Assembly: GCA_045536305.1 (NCBI GenBank) | Contig: JAZSNH010000004.1 | Span: forward strand, 1-32,273 | Length of the DNA stretch: 32,273 nt | Origin: JAISGQ01 sp045536305 | Lineage (GTDB): Bacteria > Bacillota > Clostridia > Oscillospirales > Acutalibacteraceae | Reading direction: 5' to 3' | Part shown: positions 16,097-22,997 of the stretch, piece after piece | Layout: every line of letters starts with the position of its first letter | Numbering within the stretch: the first letter of the stretch is position 1 | Made by a program: the position numbers and the translations under genes | Notes under the pieces: generated by a model | Databases searched by the model: none | Seen by the model: the letters and a program-made list of their open reading frames with translations, nothing else | Told to the model about the DNA's origin: nothing

Positions 16097-17239
16097 TTAT
16101 CCGATAGATGAATTGCTAAGCAAATCTGTAAGTGATGTCATATCTGTGCCGGAAATATCTGATAAAGATATTTCACTGGATGAAATAAAATCTGTAGCAG
16201 AGGTTTCGAGCAATCCGCTGACATTTTTTATAGATTCACCGGTAAAAATGTTATTGCCCGTTGAATATTCTACGATTGCAACAACGATTACAATAAATCC
16301 AACCGCAAGGCAGTACCAGCCGAAATAATTGAGCTTATTATTATTTACGACCCATTTAAGACCAACGATTGCAAGAATACCAACAACAGCAGAAACGATA
16401 ACACCAACCACAACATCAAACGCCGAAAAATTTGTAATTCTTTCAGCTGCAGGAGTATCGATAAACTCATTTTTTATATCAAGAAGCGTTGCTGCAAGTA
16501 CGGCAGGAATACTCATGATGAAAGACATACTCAGCGCAGTGTTTTTTTCAAGGCCTGTGATCATACCTGCGGTAGTGGTGGAGCCTGAGCGGCTTATACC
16601 CGGCATTGCGGCAAAGCACTGTGCAACACCCATCGCACAAGAATTTTTAATTCTTATTTTTTCACTGCCTTCTCTTGTTTTAGAAAGATATGTAGCATAA
16701 AGGAGCAACACACCTGTCACAAGAAGGAATAAACCCTCTGCGAGGATACCTTTATCTTCGGAAAAATATGTGGATAGATCGGCGATATTTTCAACATTCT
16801 CACCGTCTGCCATAGAAAGACCGAGTCCTCCAAACAAAGGCAGGAATAAAAGGATCGCCCATGCAGATGCAACGATAACCATGACGACCATTCTGCGTGT
16901 ATCATTAATTTCGGGCAGCTTTCTTACTGCTTTTTTCGCCTTTTCAAAGGGCTTATGAGTTATTTTAAGCCATAATACCTTTGCCTGATCAAATAGATAT
17001 TTAAAAATATCTCCGCACATACTGAAGAATTCCAGTATAAGATCAAGTATGAGCTTTCTGTATGCTATAAAGACAGCAATAAGTGTTCCAACATGCAAAA
17101 ACAGTGTGAATGTCTGAGCACCGTCGCCGCTGTTTCCGGAAATATGCTGATAAAGTGACACATGACCGCTGCTCGACACAGGCAAAAACTCTGTTAAACC
17201 TTGAATGATTGCCTGAAAAATTACATCAATAAATTTCAT
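16097..17239 (-). CDS. uppP: Undecaprenyl-diphosphatase UppP (BacA family), long form
   Basis: Integral membrane phosphatase that recycles undecaprenyl pyrophosphate for cell-wall synthesis. Both signature motifs are intact: GLTEFLPVSSSGH (14-26) and PGISRSGST (213-221). At 380 residues it is about 100 longer than usual. The extra length sits in a charged insertion (about 75-165, including KPFEKAKKAVRKLPE and an acidic segment) and a Ser/Thr-rich, non-membrane C-terminal tail (about 335-380). The ATG has AAAGGAG upstream. It has its own promoter and begins the unit that continues into ftsK 19 bases later. The catalytic identification is firm; the role of the added segments is unknown. Confidence 0.94.
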   Translation of the reverse strand: MKFIDVIFQAIIQGLTEFLPVSSSGHVSLYQHISGNSGDGAQTFTLFLHVGTLIAVFIAYRKLILDLILEFFSMCGDIFKYLFDQAKVLWLKITHKPFEKAKKAVRKLPEINDTRRMVVMVIVASAWAILLFLPLFGGLGLSMADGENVENIADLSTYFSEDKGILAEGLFLLVTGVLLLYATYLSKTREGSEKIRIKNSCAMGVAQCFAAMPGISRSGSTTTAGMITGLEKNTALSMSFIMSIPAVLAATLLDIKNEFIDTPAAERITNFSAFDVVVGVIVSAVVGILAIVGLKWVVNNNKLNYFGWYCLAVGFIVIVVAIVEYSTGNNIFTGESIKNVSGLLETSATDFISSSEISLSDISGTDMTSLTDLLSNSSIG

Positions 17240-17274
17240 TATGTATGCTCCTTTATTAAATTATCGCCTTTGAT

Positions 17275-17303
17275 AATATATACCATATTGGTGTTTTTTT
17301 CAA
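17275..17303 (-). promoter_or_regulatory. Promoter for uppP-ftsK operon
   Basis: On the - strand: TTGAAA (17303-17298), a 17-base spacer and TATATT (17280-17275), about 36 bases before the uppP start codon and downstream of the hairpin that follows ylzJ. Confidence 0.75.
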
Positions 17304-17327
17304 GAATATTATGTAAATTCACATAAC

Positions 17328-17351
17328 AAAGAACCGCAATTGCGGTTCTTT
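17328..17351 (-). terminator. Terminator after ylzJ
   Basis: A 24-base perfect palindrome (10-bp stem with an AATT loop) begins inside the ylzJ stop codon. The following bases on the - strand are only moderately T-rich (TTTGTTATG), so termination may be partial. Confidence 0.65.
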
Positions 17352-17559
17352 AAAAATATTTGCAGGTAGTATTATTAAAATTATGAGTATTTATACGCAC
17401 TGATGAATAGCTGTTAATATGATTGCCCTTTATTTTTTCATGATAAAATCTGCCGTCGTTATAAGCATATTCAATGGGTATTCCGTTAACTGATTCATTT
17501 TTTCTGGGAAGAACCTGTTCTTCCCAGGGATCAATGTACCACAGTATCGTACTAATCAC
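17350..17559 (-). CDS. ylzJ: YlzJ-like protein
   Basis: A 69-residue protein that begins MISTILWYIDPWEEQVLP. It resembles Bacillus subtilis YlzJ in length, in its hydrophobic first strand followed by a Pro/Glu segment, and in position. In B. subtilis ylzJ lies directly between tepA and spoIIIE. Here it overlaps the end of the tepA-like gene by 8 bases and precedes uppP and ftsK. The function of this family is unknown. The rest of the protein is rich in Tyr, Asn and His, with no membrane segment or metal motif. Identification relies as much on gene order as on sequence. Confidence 0.72.
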   Translation of the reverse strand: MISTILWYIDPWEEQVLPRKNESVNGIPIEYAYNDGRFYHEKIKGNHINSYSSVRINTHNFNNTTCKYF

Positions 17560-18262
17560 ATTTCTTCACCTGATTTCGCTCAATTTCATTGTAAAGCCAT
17601 TCTATGGCATCGGAAAGAGAGCCAAGCTCATCAATAAGGCCTTCGGCAACTGCCTGTTCTCCGTCAAGAACAGTTCCTACATCCATAACAAGCTCACCCA
17701 TCGTACGTGACAGTTCAAAAAAGCGTTCGGGTGAAATATTTGAATTACTTGAAACAAAACGTGTTATACGTTCCTGCATTTTATCAAAATACGAAAGAGT
17801 CTGAGGAACACCGAGAACAAGACCGCTCATACGAACCGGGTGAATGGTCATTGTAGCGGACGGGACAATAAACGAGCGTTTGGCAGATACCGCAAGAGGA
17901 ACTCCTATCGAATGTCCGCCTCCGAGAACAAGTGAAACAGTAGGCTTTCTCATGCCTGCAACAAGCTCTGCGATTGCAAGACCTGCCTCGACATCTCCTC
18001 CTACCGTATTCAACAGAATTATCAGTCCTTCAATTTCTTCTGCCTCTTCGATTGCTACAAGCTGTGGAAGTATATGCTCATATTTGGTTGTTTTATTCTG
18101 AGACGGAAGAACCTGATGTCCTTCGATCTGACCGACAATTGATATGCAGTGCAGAACATGCCGACCATTGGTTGTAGCAGCACTGATATCTTTTATGCGG
18201 TCTATATCATCAGGACTCATAACTTCATTTTCATTATCGTGCTTTTCATTTTCATCACTCAA
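17552..18262 (-). CDS. tepA: TepA/ClpP-family serine protease (translocation-enhancing protein TepA)
   Basis: A ClpP-fold cytoplasmic serine protease of the TepA (YmfB) group, which in Bacillus is linked to pre-protein translocation and spore development. Of about 236 residues, the core contains GLIILLNTVGGDVEAGLAIAE. The nucleophile Ser118 is in GGGHSIGVPLA and the His141 is in MTIHPVRMSG. An acidic, charged N-terminal stretch precedes the fold. The TTG at 18262 is chosen because TGAGGTGAT lies just upstream; an ATG at 18310 has no ribosome-binding site and is about 17 bases from the predicted transcription start. The tepA-ylzJ-ftsK gene order supports the assignment. Confidence 0.85.
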   Translation of the reverse strand: MSDENEKHDNENEVMSPDDIDRIKDISAATTNGRHVLHCISIVGQIEGHQVLPSQNKTTKYEHILPQLVAIEEAEEIEGLIILLNTVGGDVEAGLAIAELVAGMRKPTVSLVLGGGHSIGVPLAVSAKRSFIVPSATMTIHPVRMSGLVLGVPQTLSYFDKMQERITRFVSSNSNISPERFFELSRTMGELVMDVGTVLDGEQAVAEGLIDELGSLSDAIEWLYNEIERNQVKKCD

Positions 18263-18333
18263 AAGTATCACCTCAGAAACAGTTTTCCCATTAAAGAGGC
18301 AATCATTCATGAAAAATTCAAATTACACATGTC

Positions 18334-18362
18334 AGTATATCACAATTTAACAATATCTGCAA
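18334..18362 (-). promoter_or_regulatory. Promoter for tepA-ylzJ
   Basis: On the - strand: TTGCAG (18362-18357), a 17-base spacer and TATACT (18339-18334). It is divergent from the aconitase promoter. Confidence 0.7.
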
Positions 18363-18405
18363 CCGAAAAAGCACAATATTTAGTGGCTACATGTGTGTTA
18401 AAGGA

Positions 18406-18434
18406 TTGACAAGGCATTGATTTTATAAGATAAT
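18406..18434 (+). promoter_or_regulatory. Promoter for acn-icd-rex
   Basis: TTGACA (18406-18411), a 17-base spacer and GATAAT (18429-18434), 33 bases before the aconitase start codon. Confidence 0.78.
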
Positions 18435-18466
18435 AAATGATATAGATTATACATGAGGTGATATCA

Positions 18467-20395
18467 ATGGGCTATACTATTGCGCAGAAAATAATCAAAA
18501 ATCATTTGCTTTCCGGCGAAATGAATGTCGGAGAGGAAATCGGACTGCGTATTGACCAGACACTCACTCAGGATGCTACGGGCACTATGGCTTATCTCGA
18601 ATTTGAGGCTATTGGAGTTCCCAGAGTAAAAACTGAGCGTTCTGTCGCTTACATCGACCACAACACCCTGCAGACAGGCTTTGAAAATGCAGATGACCAC
18701 AGATATATTCAAAGTGTTGCAAAAAAGCACGGCATCTGGTATTCCCGTCCCGGCAACGGTATCTGTCATCAGGTTCATCTTGAGCGTTTTGGCGCTCCCG
18801 GCAAAACCTTGATCGGCTCTGACAGCCACACTCCGACCGGCGGCGGTATCGGTATGCTCGCAATGGGTGCAGGCGGACTTGATGTTGCTGTTTCCATGGG
18901 CGGTGGAGCTTATTATATTACAATGCCGAAAATGGTAAGAATCAACCTTACAGGTTCACTTTCACCCTGGGTCAGTGCAAAGGATGTTATCCTTGAGGTC
19001 CTCAAGCTTCTTACAGTTAAGGGCGGCGTTGGAAAAATAATTGAATACGGCGGAGAAGGTGTCGCAACACTTTCTGTTCCCGAAAGAGCTACGATCACAA
19101 ACATGGGTGCTGAACTCGGAGCAACTACCTCTATATTCCCCTCCGATGATATCACCCGTTCATTCCTTAAGGCTCAGGACAGAGAAGATGTATGGGTTGA
19201 GCTTAAAGCAGACGACGATGCTGTATATGATGAAACCTACGAAATCAATCTTTCTGATCTTCAGCCTCTTGCAGCAGCACCTCACAGCCCCGACAATATT
19301 ATTTCCATCGAAGAGCTTGATGGCAAAAAGATCGATCAGGTACTTATCGGTTCCTGTACTAACTCAAGCTACCTTGATCTTATGAGAGTCGCTGCAATTC
19401 TCAAGGGTAAAACTGTACATCCCGATGTCAGCCTCGGTATTGCTCCCGGTTCAAAGCAGGTTTATAATATGCTCGCTCAGAATGGCGCGCTTGCAGATAT
19501 CATCGCATCCGGTGCCCGTATTCTTGAATGTGCATGCGGTCCCTGCATAGGAATGGGGCAATCTCCCAATTCCAAAGGTATCTCTCTTCGTACCTTCAAC
19601 CGTAATTTCGAAGGCCGCAGCGGTACAGCAGATGGACAGGTTTATCTTGTCAGCCCCGAAACTGCAGCAGTAAGTGCTATCGCAGGCGTATTTACCGACC
19701 CTCGCAAGCTCGGAGACGCTGTTGCGATCGACCTGCCCAAGGCATTCCTTATAAATGATAATATGATAACCCCTCCTGCATCTGTTGATGAGATGGATAG
19801 TGTTGAGATCCTTCGCGGTCCCAACATCAAGCCCTTCCCGACTACAGAGCCGATGCCCGAAACTATTGAGGCGAAAGCAGTTCTTAAGGTCGGAGACAAT
19901 ATTACAACCGACCATATCATGCCTGCAGGCTCAAAGATCCTGCCCTATCGTTCAAATATCCCCTATTTGTCTCAGTATTGTTTTGCTGTATGCGATAAGG
20001 AATTCCCCGAAAGATGCAAAGCAGAAGGCAAAGGCATCGTTATCGGCGGCAGCAATTACGGTCAGGGCTCATCAAGAGAACACGCCGCACTTGTTCCCCT
20101 TTATCTCGGTGTAAAGGCTGTTATTGTTAAGTCCTTTGCTCGAATCCACATGGCAAACCTCGTAAATGCAGGTATTCTCCCTCTCACTTTTAAAAATCCC
20201 GAGGATTACGATAATATCGATCAAATGGACGAGCTTGTTCTTTCTGATGTGCGTTCTCTTGCAGGACTCAGTGATATAGTCGTAAAGAATGTCACAAAAG
20301 GAACCGAATTTACAGTTGCCTGCAATGTATCCGAACGCCAACGTGATATTTTGCTCGCAGGCGGATTGCTTGACTATACAAGAGAAAACGCATAA
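18467..20395 (+). CDS. acnA: Aconitate hydratase
   Basis: [4Fe-4S] enzyme converting citrate to isocitrate in the cytoplasm. At 642 residues it is of the shorter bacterial/mitochondrial-type size class rather than the ~900-residue AcnA class. Cluster ligands are Cys297 in IGSCTNSSY and Cys357 and Cys360 in CACGPCIGMG. The substrate region GSDSHTPTGGG is present, and the C-terminal swivel domain carries GGSNYGQGSSREHAAL. The ATG at 18467 follows GAGGTGAT (18455-18462); an in-frame GTG at 18458 lies within that ribosome-binding site. It is first in an operon with isocitrate dehydrogenase and rex. No citrate synthase is in the window. The gene symbol is by function; the subfamily name may differ. 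Confidence 0.95.
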   Translation: MGYTIAQKIIKNHLLSGEMNVGEEIGLRIDQTLTQDATGTMAYLEFEAIGVPRVKTERSVAYIDHNTLQTGFENADDHRYIQSVAKKHGIWYSRPGNGICHQVHLERFGAPGKTLIGSDSHTPTGGGIGMLAMGAGGLDVAVSMGGGAYYITMPKMVRINLTGSLSPWVSAKDVILEVLKLLTVKGGVGKIIEYGGEGVATLSVPERATITNMGAELGATTSIFPSDDITRSFLKAQDREDVWVELKADDDAVYDETYEINLSDLQPLAAAPHSPDNIISIEELDGKKIDQVLIGSCTNSSYLDLMRVAAILKGKTVHPDVSLGIAPGSKQVYNMLAQNGALADIIASGARILECACGPCIGMGQSPNSKGISLRTFNRNFEGRSGTADGQVYLVSPETAAVSAIAGVFTDPRKLGDAVAIDLPKAFLINDNMITPPASVDEMDSVEILRGPNIKPFPTTEPMPETIEAKAVLKVGDNITTDHIMPAGSKILPYRSNIPYLSQYCFAVCDKEFPERCKAEGKGIVIGGSNYGQGSSREHAALVPLYLGVKAVIVKSFARIHMANLVNAGILPLTFKNPEDYDNIDQMDELVLSDVRSLAGLSDIVVKNVTKGTEFTVACNVSERQRDILLAGGLLDYTRENA

Positions 20396-20407
20396 GGAGT
20401 GTTAAAA

Positions 20408-21574
20408 ATGGATAAGAGAATTGAAGCTGCTGTTGCACAGTTTGAAAAGGTTATGCTCAAGCAGCTTGAACGTGTTGACAGAATGAAAAACGGCGAAGAT
20501 TTCGTTGACTTTGAAAAGCTCGATAAAATAATCATCGGTGTCTGCGGCGGCGATGGAATCGGTCCGATTATTACCAAGGAATCTGCACGTGTACTTGAGT
20601 TCCTGCTTAAGGACGAGGTAGAAAAAGGCAAGGTAGAGCTTCGATATATCGACGGTCTTACAATAGAAAACCGTGTGGCTGTCATGAAGCCTATTCCCGA
20701 TGATGTGCTTGCAGAGCTTAAGGAATGTCATGTTATCCTCAAAGGTCCGACCACCACACCCAGAGCAGGCGATCCATGGCCGAATATCGAGAGTGCAAAT
20801 GTTGCCATGCGTAAAGAGCTTGATCTTTTCGCCAATGTTCGTCCTGTCAAGGTTCCCGATCAGGGTATCGGCTGGACCTTCTTCCGCGAGAACACCGAAG
20901 GAGCCTACACGCTCGGTTCTGATGGTACAAACGTAACAGATGATCTTGCGGTTGATTTCACCGTAACAACCACCCAGGGTACCGAAAGAATTGCAAGACT
21001 TGCTTATGAATACGCAAAGAAAAACGGCAAAGAAAGAGTATCCATTATAACCAAGGCCAATGTTGTCAAGACAACCGACGGCAAATTCCTTCGTCTCTGC
21101 AAAGAGATCGGAAAAGAATATCCTGACATCATAACCGATGACTGGTATATAGACATTACAACCGCAAAGCTTATTGACGAAAAGAGACGCAGAGATTTCA
21201 AGGTATTTATTCTGCCTAACCTGTACGGCGACATTCTTACAGATGAAGCAGCCGAATTCCAGGGCGGTGTCGGTACTGCAGGAAGCGCAAACTACGGCAA
21301 GCGTTATTCTATGTTTGAGGCTATCCACGGTTCTGCTCCGAGAATGATCGACGAAGGCCGCGGTCAGTATGCAGATCCCTGCTCTATGCTGAGAGCAACT
21401 GTAATGCTCCTCTCACATATAGGCTTCCAGACACAGGCAGACAACCTTGAGAGGGCACTTGATTATTGTATGTTTACCGAAAAGAAGATCACTATCACAG
21501 GCCGCGATACAGGCTGTACCTGCAGTGAGTTTGGTGATTATATCATGGAGACTGTTGAGAAAATTTGCGAATAA
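20408..21574 (+). CDS. icd: Isocitrate/isopropylmalate-family dehydrogenase, probable NAD-type isocitrate dehydrogenase
   Basis: Decarboxylating dehydrogenase of 388 residues. Together with aconitase it would make 2-oxoglutarate for glutamate synthesis. Motifs include FRENTEGAYTLG (substrate loop), KANVVKTTDG (catalytic Lys), LPNLYGDILTDEAAEFQGG (metal-binding Asp residues) and EAIHGSAPRM (nucleotide region). The ATG at 20408 has AAGGAG at 20394-20399, which overlaps the aconitase stop codon, so the two genes are tightly coupled. Pairing with aconitase favours isocitrate over isopropylmalate. The cofactor (NAD versus NADP) is not certain from reading alone. An N-terminal extension of about 40 residues precedes the first beta-strand KIIIGVCGGDGIG. 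Confidence 0.9.
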   Translation: MDKRIEAAVAQFEKVMLKQLERVDRMKNGEDFVDFEKLDKIIIGVCGGDGIGPIITKESARVLEFLLKDEVEKGKVELRYIDGLTIENRVAVMKPIPDDVLAELKECHVILKGPTTTPRAGDPWPNIESANVAMRKELDLFANVRPVKVPDQGIGWTFFRENTEGAYTLGSDGTNVTDDLAVDFTVTTTQGTERIARLAYEYAKKNGKERVSIITKANVVKTTDGKFLRLCKEIGKEYPDIITDDWYIDITTAKLIDEKRRRDFKVFILPNLYGDILTDEAAEFQGGVGTAGSANYGKRYSMFEAIHGSAPRMIDEGRGQYADPCSMLRATVMLLSHIGFQTQADNLERALDYCMFTEKKITITGRDTGCTCSEFGDYIMETVEKICE

Positions 21575-21595
21575 AAGTCAAGGAGTTAATCCATT

Positions 21596-22234
21596 ATGTC
21601 AAACGACAAAATTTCCATATCAGTTATACGCAGATTACCAAGATATTATAGATTTCTCGGAAGACTTAAGGCATCCGGAATTAATAGAATCTCTTCAGGA
21701 GAACTCGCTGTTCGAATGGGACTTACAGCTTCTCAGATTCGCCATGATTTAAATTGCTTCGGCGGCTTCGGACAGCAGGGCTACGGCTATGACATTGATA
21801 AGCTTTACGATGAAATAGGTAAAATTTTAGGACTAAACAATTCCTTTAAGGCTGTTCTCATCGGTGTTGGAAATCTTGGAAGAGCTGTGGTAAGTCATAT
21901 ATCTTTTCCTGACAGAGGCTTTATCCTTGATGCTGTGTTTGATAATAATGAAAAAATATTTGGAACTCCTATTGGTTCGACAATAGTTCGTGATGTTAAA
22001 GATCTTTCCAGGTATTGCAAAGAATCAAAACCGGATTGTGCTTTCCTTTGCCTGCCCTACGAGAGCGCAGAACCTGTTGCGGAAGTTCTTTACAACGCAG
22101 GAGTACGATCTTTTTGGAATTTCTCTCATTTTGATTTAACGCTTAAATATGATGATGTTATTATGGAAAATGTTCATCTGACGGACAGTCTTATGACCCT
22201 CTGCTACAGAATGAACGAAAACAAGAACAAATAA
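21596..22234 (+). CDS. rex: Redox-sensing transcriptional repressor Rex
   Basis: A homodimeric repressor that senses the NADH/NAD+ ratio and typically controls fermentation genes. The 212-residue protein has an N-terminal winged helix (about 5-78, with ISVIRRLPRYYRFL and TASQIRHDLNCFGGFGQQGYGY) and a Rossmann domain with GVGNLG (90-95). It ends with the domain-swap helix. It starts 21 bases after the isocitrate dehydrogenase stop and is probably transcribed from the acn promoter. It converges on pflBA, a pathway that Rex regulates in several Firmicutes. I did not find a clear full Rex operator in the window. Confidence 0.96.
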   Translation: MSNDKISISVIRRLPRYYRFLGRLKASGINRISSGELAVRMGLTASQIRHDLNCFGGFGQQGYGYDIDKLYDEIGKILGLNNSFKAVLIGVGNLGRAVVSHISFPDRGFILDAVFDNNEKIFGTPIGSTIVRDVKDLSRYCKESKPDCAFLCLPYESAEPVAEVLYNAGVRSFWNFSHFDLTLKYDDVIMENVHLTDSLMTLCYRMNENKNK

Positions 22235-22243
22235 AAAAATCAT

Positions 22244-22284
22244 AATTTAAAAAGCCAATGCTTTTTGCATTGGCTTTTTAAATT
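22244..22284. terminator. Bidirectional terminator between rex and pflA
   Basis: A perfect 18-bp inverted repeat (22244-22261 with 22267-22284) with a TTTTT loop and A/T tracts on both sides. The pflA stop codon is inside the right arm. Confidence 0.93.
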
Positions 22285-22997
22285 ATTCTGTTATCGCTTT
22301 TTGCAACTATACTTTTCGCCCATTCCATTTCTTCGTCCGTCGGCACAGGGGTATTGTAAAGCTCGTAATTTATTTTTCTGCTTTTCCATTTAAACTCACC
22401 CATTTTGTGAAATGGCAAAAGCGAAATTTGCTCAACACATCTAAATTCAGATAACATTTTCCCAAGGTCTCTGAGTTGCTTTTCTTCTAAAGTATACCCT
22501 TTTAACAACACCTGACGTATCCACACCTTTTTATCATTACGCTCACACCAGTTTAAAAGGTCAATTGCATTTTTATTATCTTTTCCCGTAAGCTTTATGC
22601 ACATTTCTGAGCTTGATGATTTTATATCGAGTAAAACGAGGTCACAGAAAGAGAGTGCATTTTCACAGTGTGATACAGGAATTGCTCCTGACGTATCTAT
22701 TGCGGTGTGCAGCATTTCACCTTTACAGCATTTGAGCACCTCTTCGCAAAAATTTACTTGCAGCAAAGGCTCGCCGCCTGATAATGTCACTCCATCTATA
22801 AAGCTCTTATACTTTACAATTCTTTTTGCTGTTTCAGTTGATGTTGAAAGCTGTCCGCTGTTTATATCCCATGAATCCACATTATGACAGTATTTGCATT
22901 TCAACGGACACCCTTGTAAAAACACTACATATCTTACACCCGGCCCATCAAGTGTGCTGAAGCTTTCTTCCGAGTGAATCCTTCCAAGCACCGACAT
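22278..22997 (-). CDS. pflA: Pyruvate formate-lyase activating enzyme
   Basis: Radical SAM enzyme that installs the glycyl radical on PflB. Of its 239 residues, the cluster motif CPLKCKYC gives Cys30, Cys34 and Cys37. The N-terminal GRIHSEESFSTLDGPGVRYVVFLQG and the TLSGGEPLLQ motif are typical of the family. There is no additional ferredoxin-like insert, so it is of the short activase class that serves pyruvate formate-lyase. Its ATG overlaps the pflB stop as ATGA, showing a translationally coupled pflB-pflA pair. It ends in the bidirectional terminator shared with rex. Confidence 0.96.
   Translation of the reverse strand: MSVLGRIHSEESFSTLDGPGVRYVVFLQGCPLKCKYCHNVDSWDINSGQLSTSTETAKRIVKYKSFIDGVTLSGGEPLLQVNFCEEVLKCCKGEMLHTAIDTSGAIPVSHCENALSFCDLVLLDIKSSSSEMCIKLTGKDNKNAIDLLNWCERNDKKVWIRQVLLKGYTLEEKQLRDLGKMLSEFRCVEQISLLPFHKMGEFKWKSRKINYELYNTPVPTDEEMEWAKSIVAKSDNRII

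Noticed and set aside
18340..18362. Half-site resembling a Rex operator (TTGTTAA) near the tepA promoter
   Set aside because: The second inverted half is missing, so the match is only one half-site in AT-rich DNA.
20402..21328. Open minus-strand frame of about 300 codons opposite the isocitrate dehydrogenase gene
   Set aside because: The plus strand is a complete dehydrogenase with all motifs; the antisense product has no recognisable domain and no Shine-Dalgarno.
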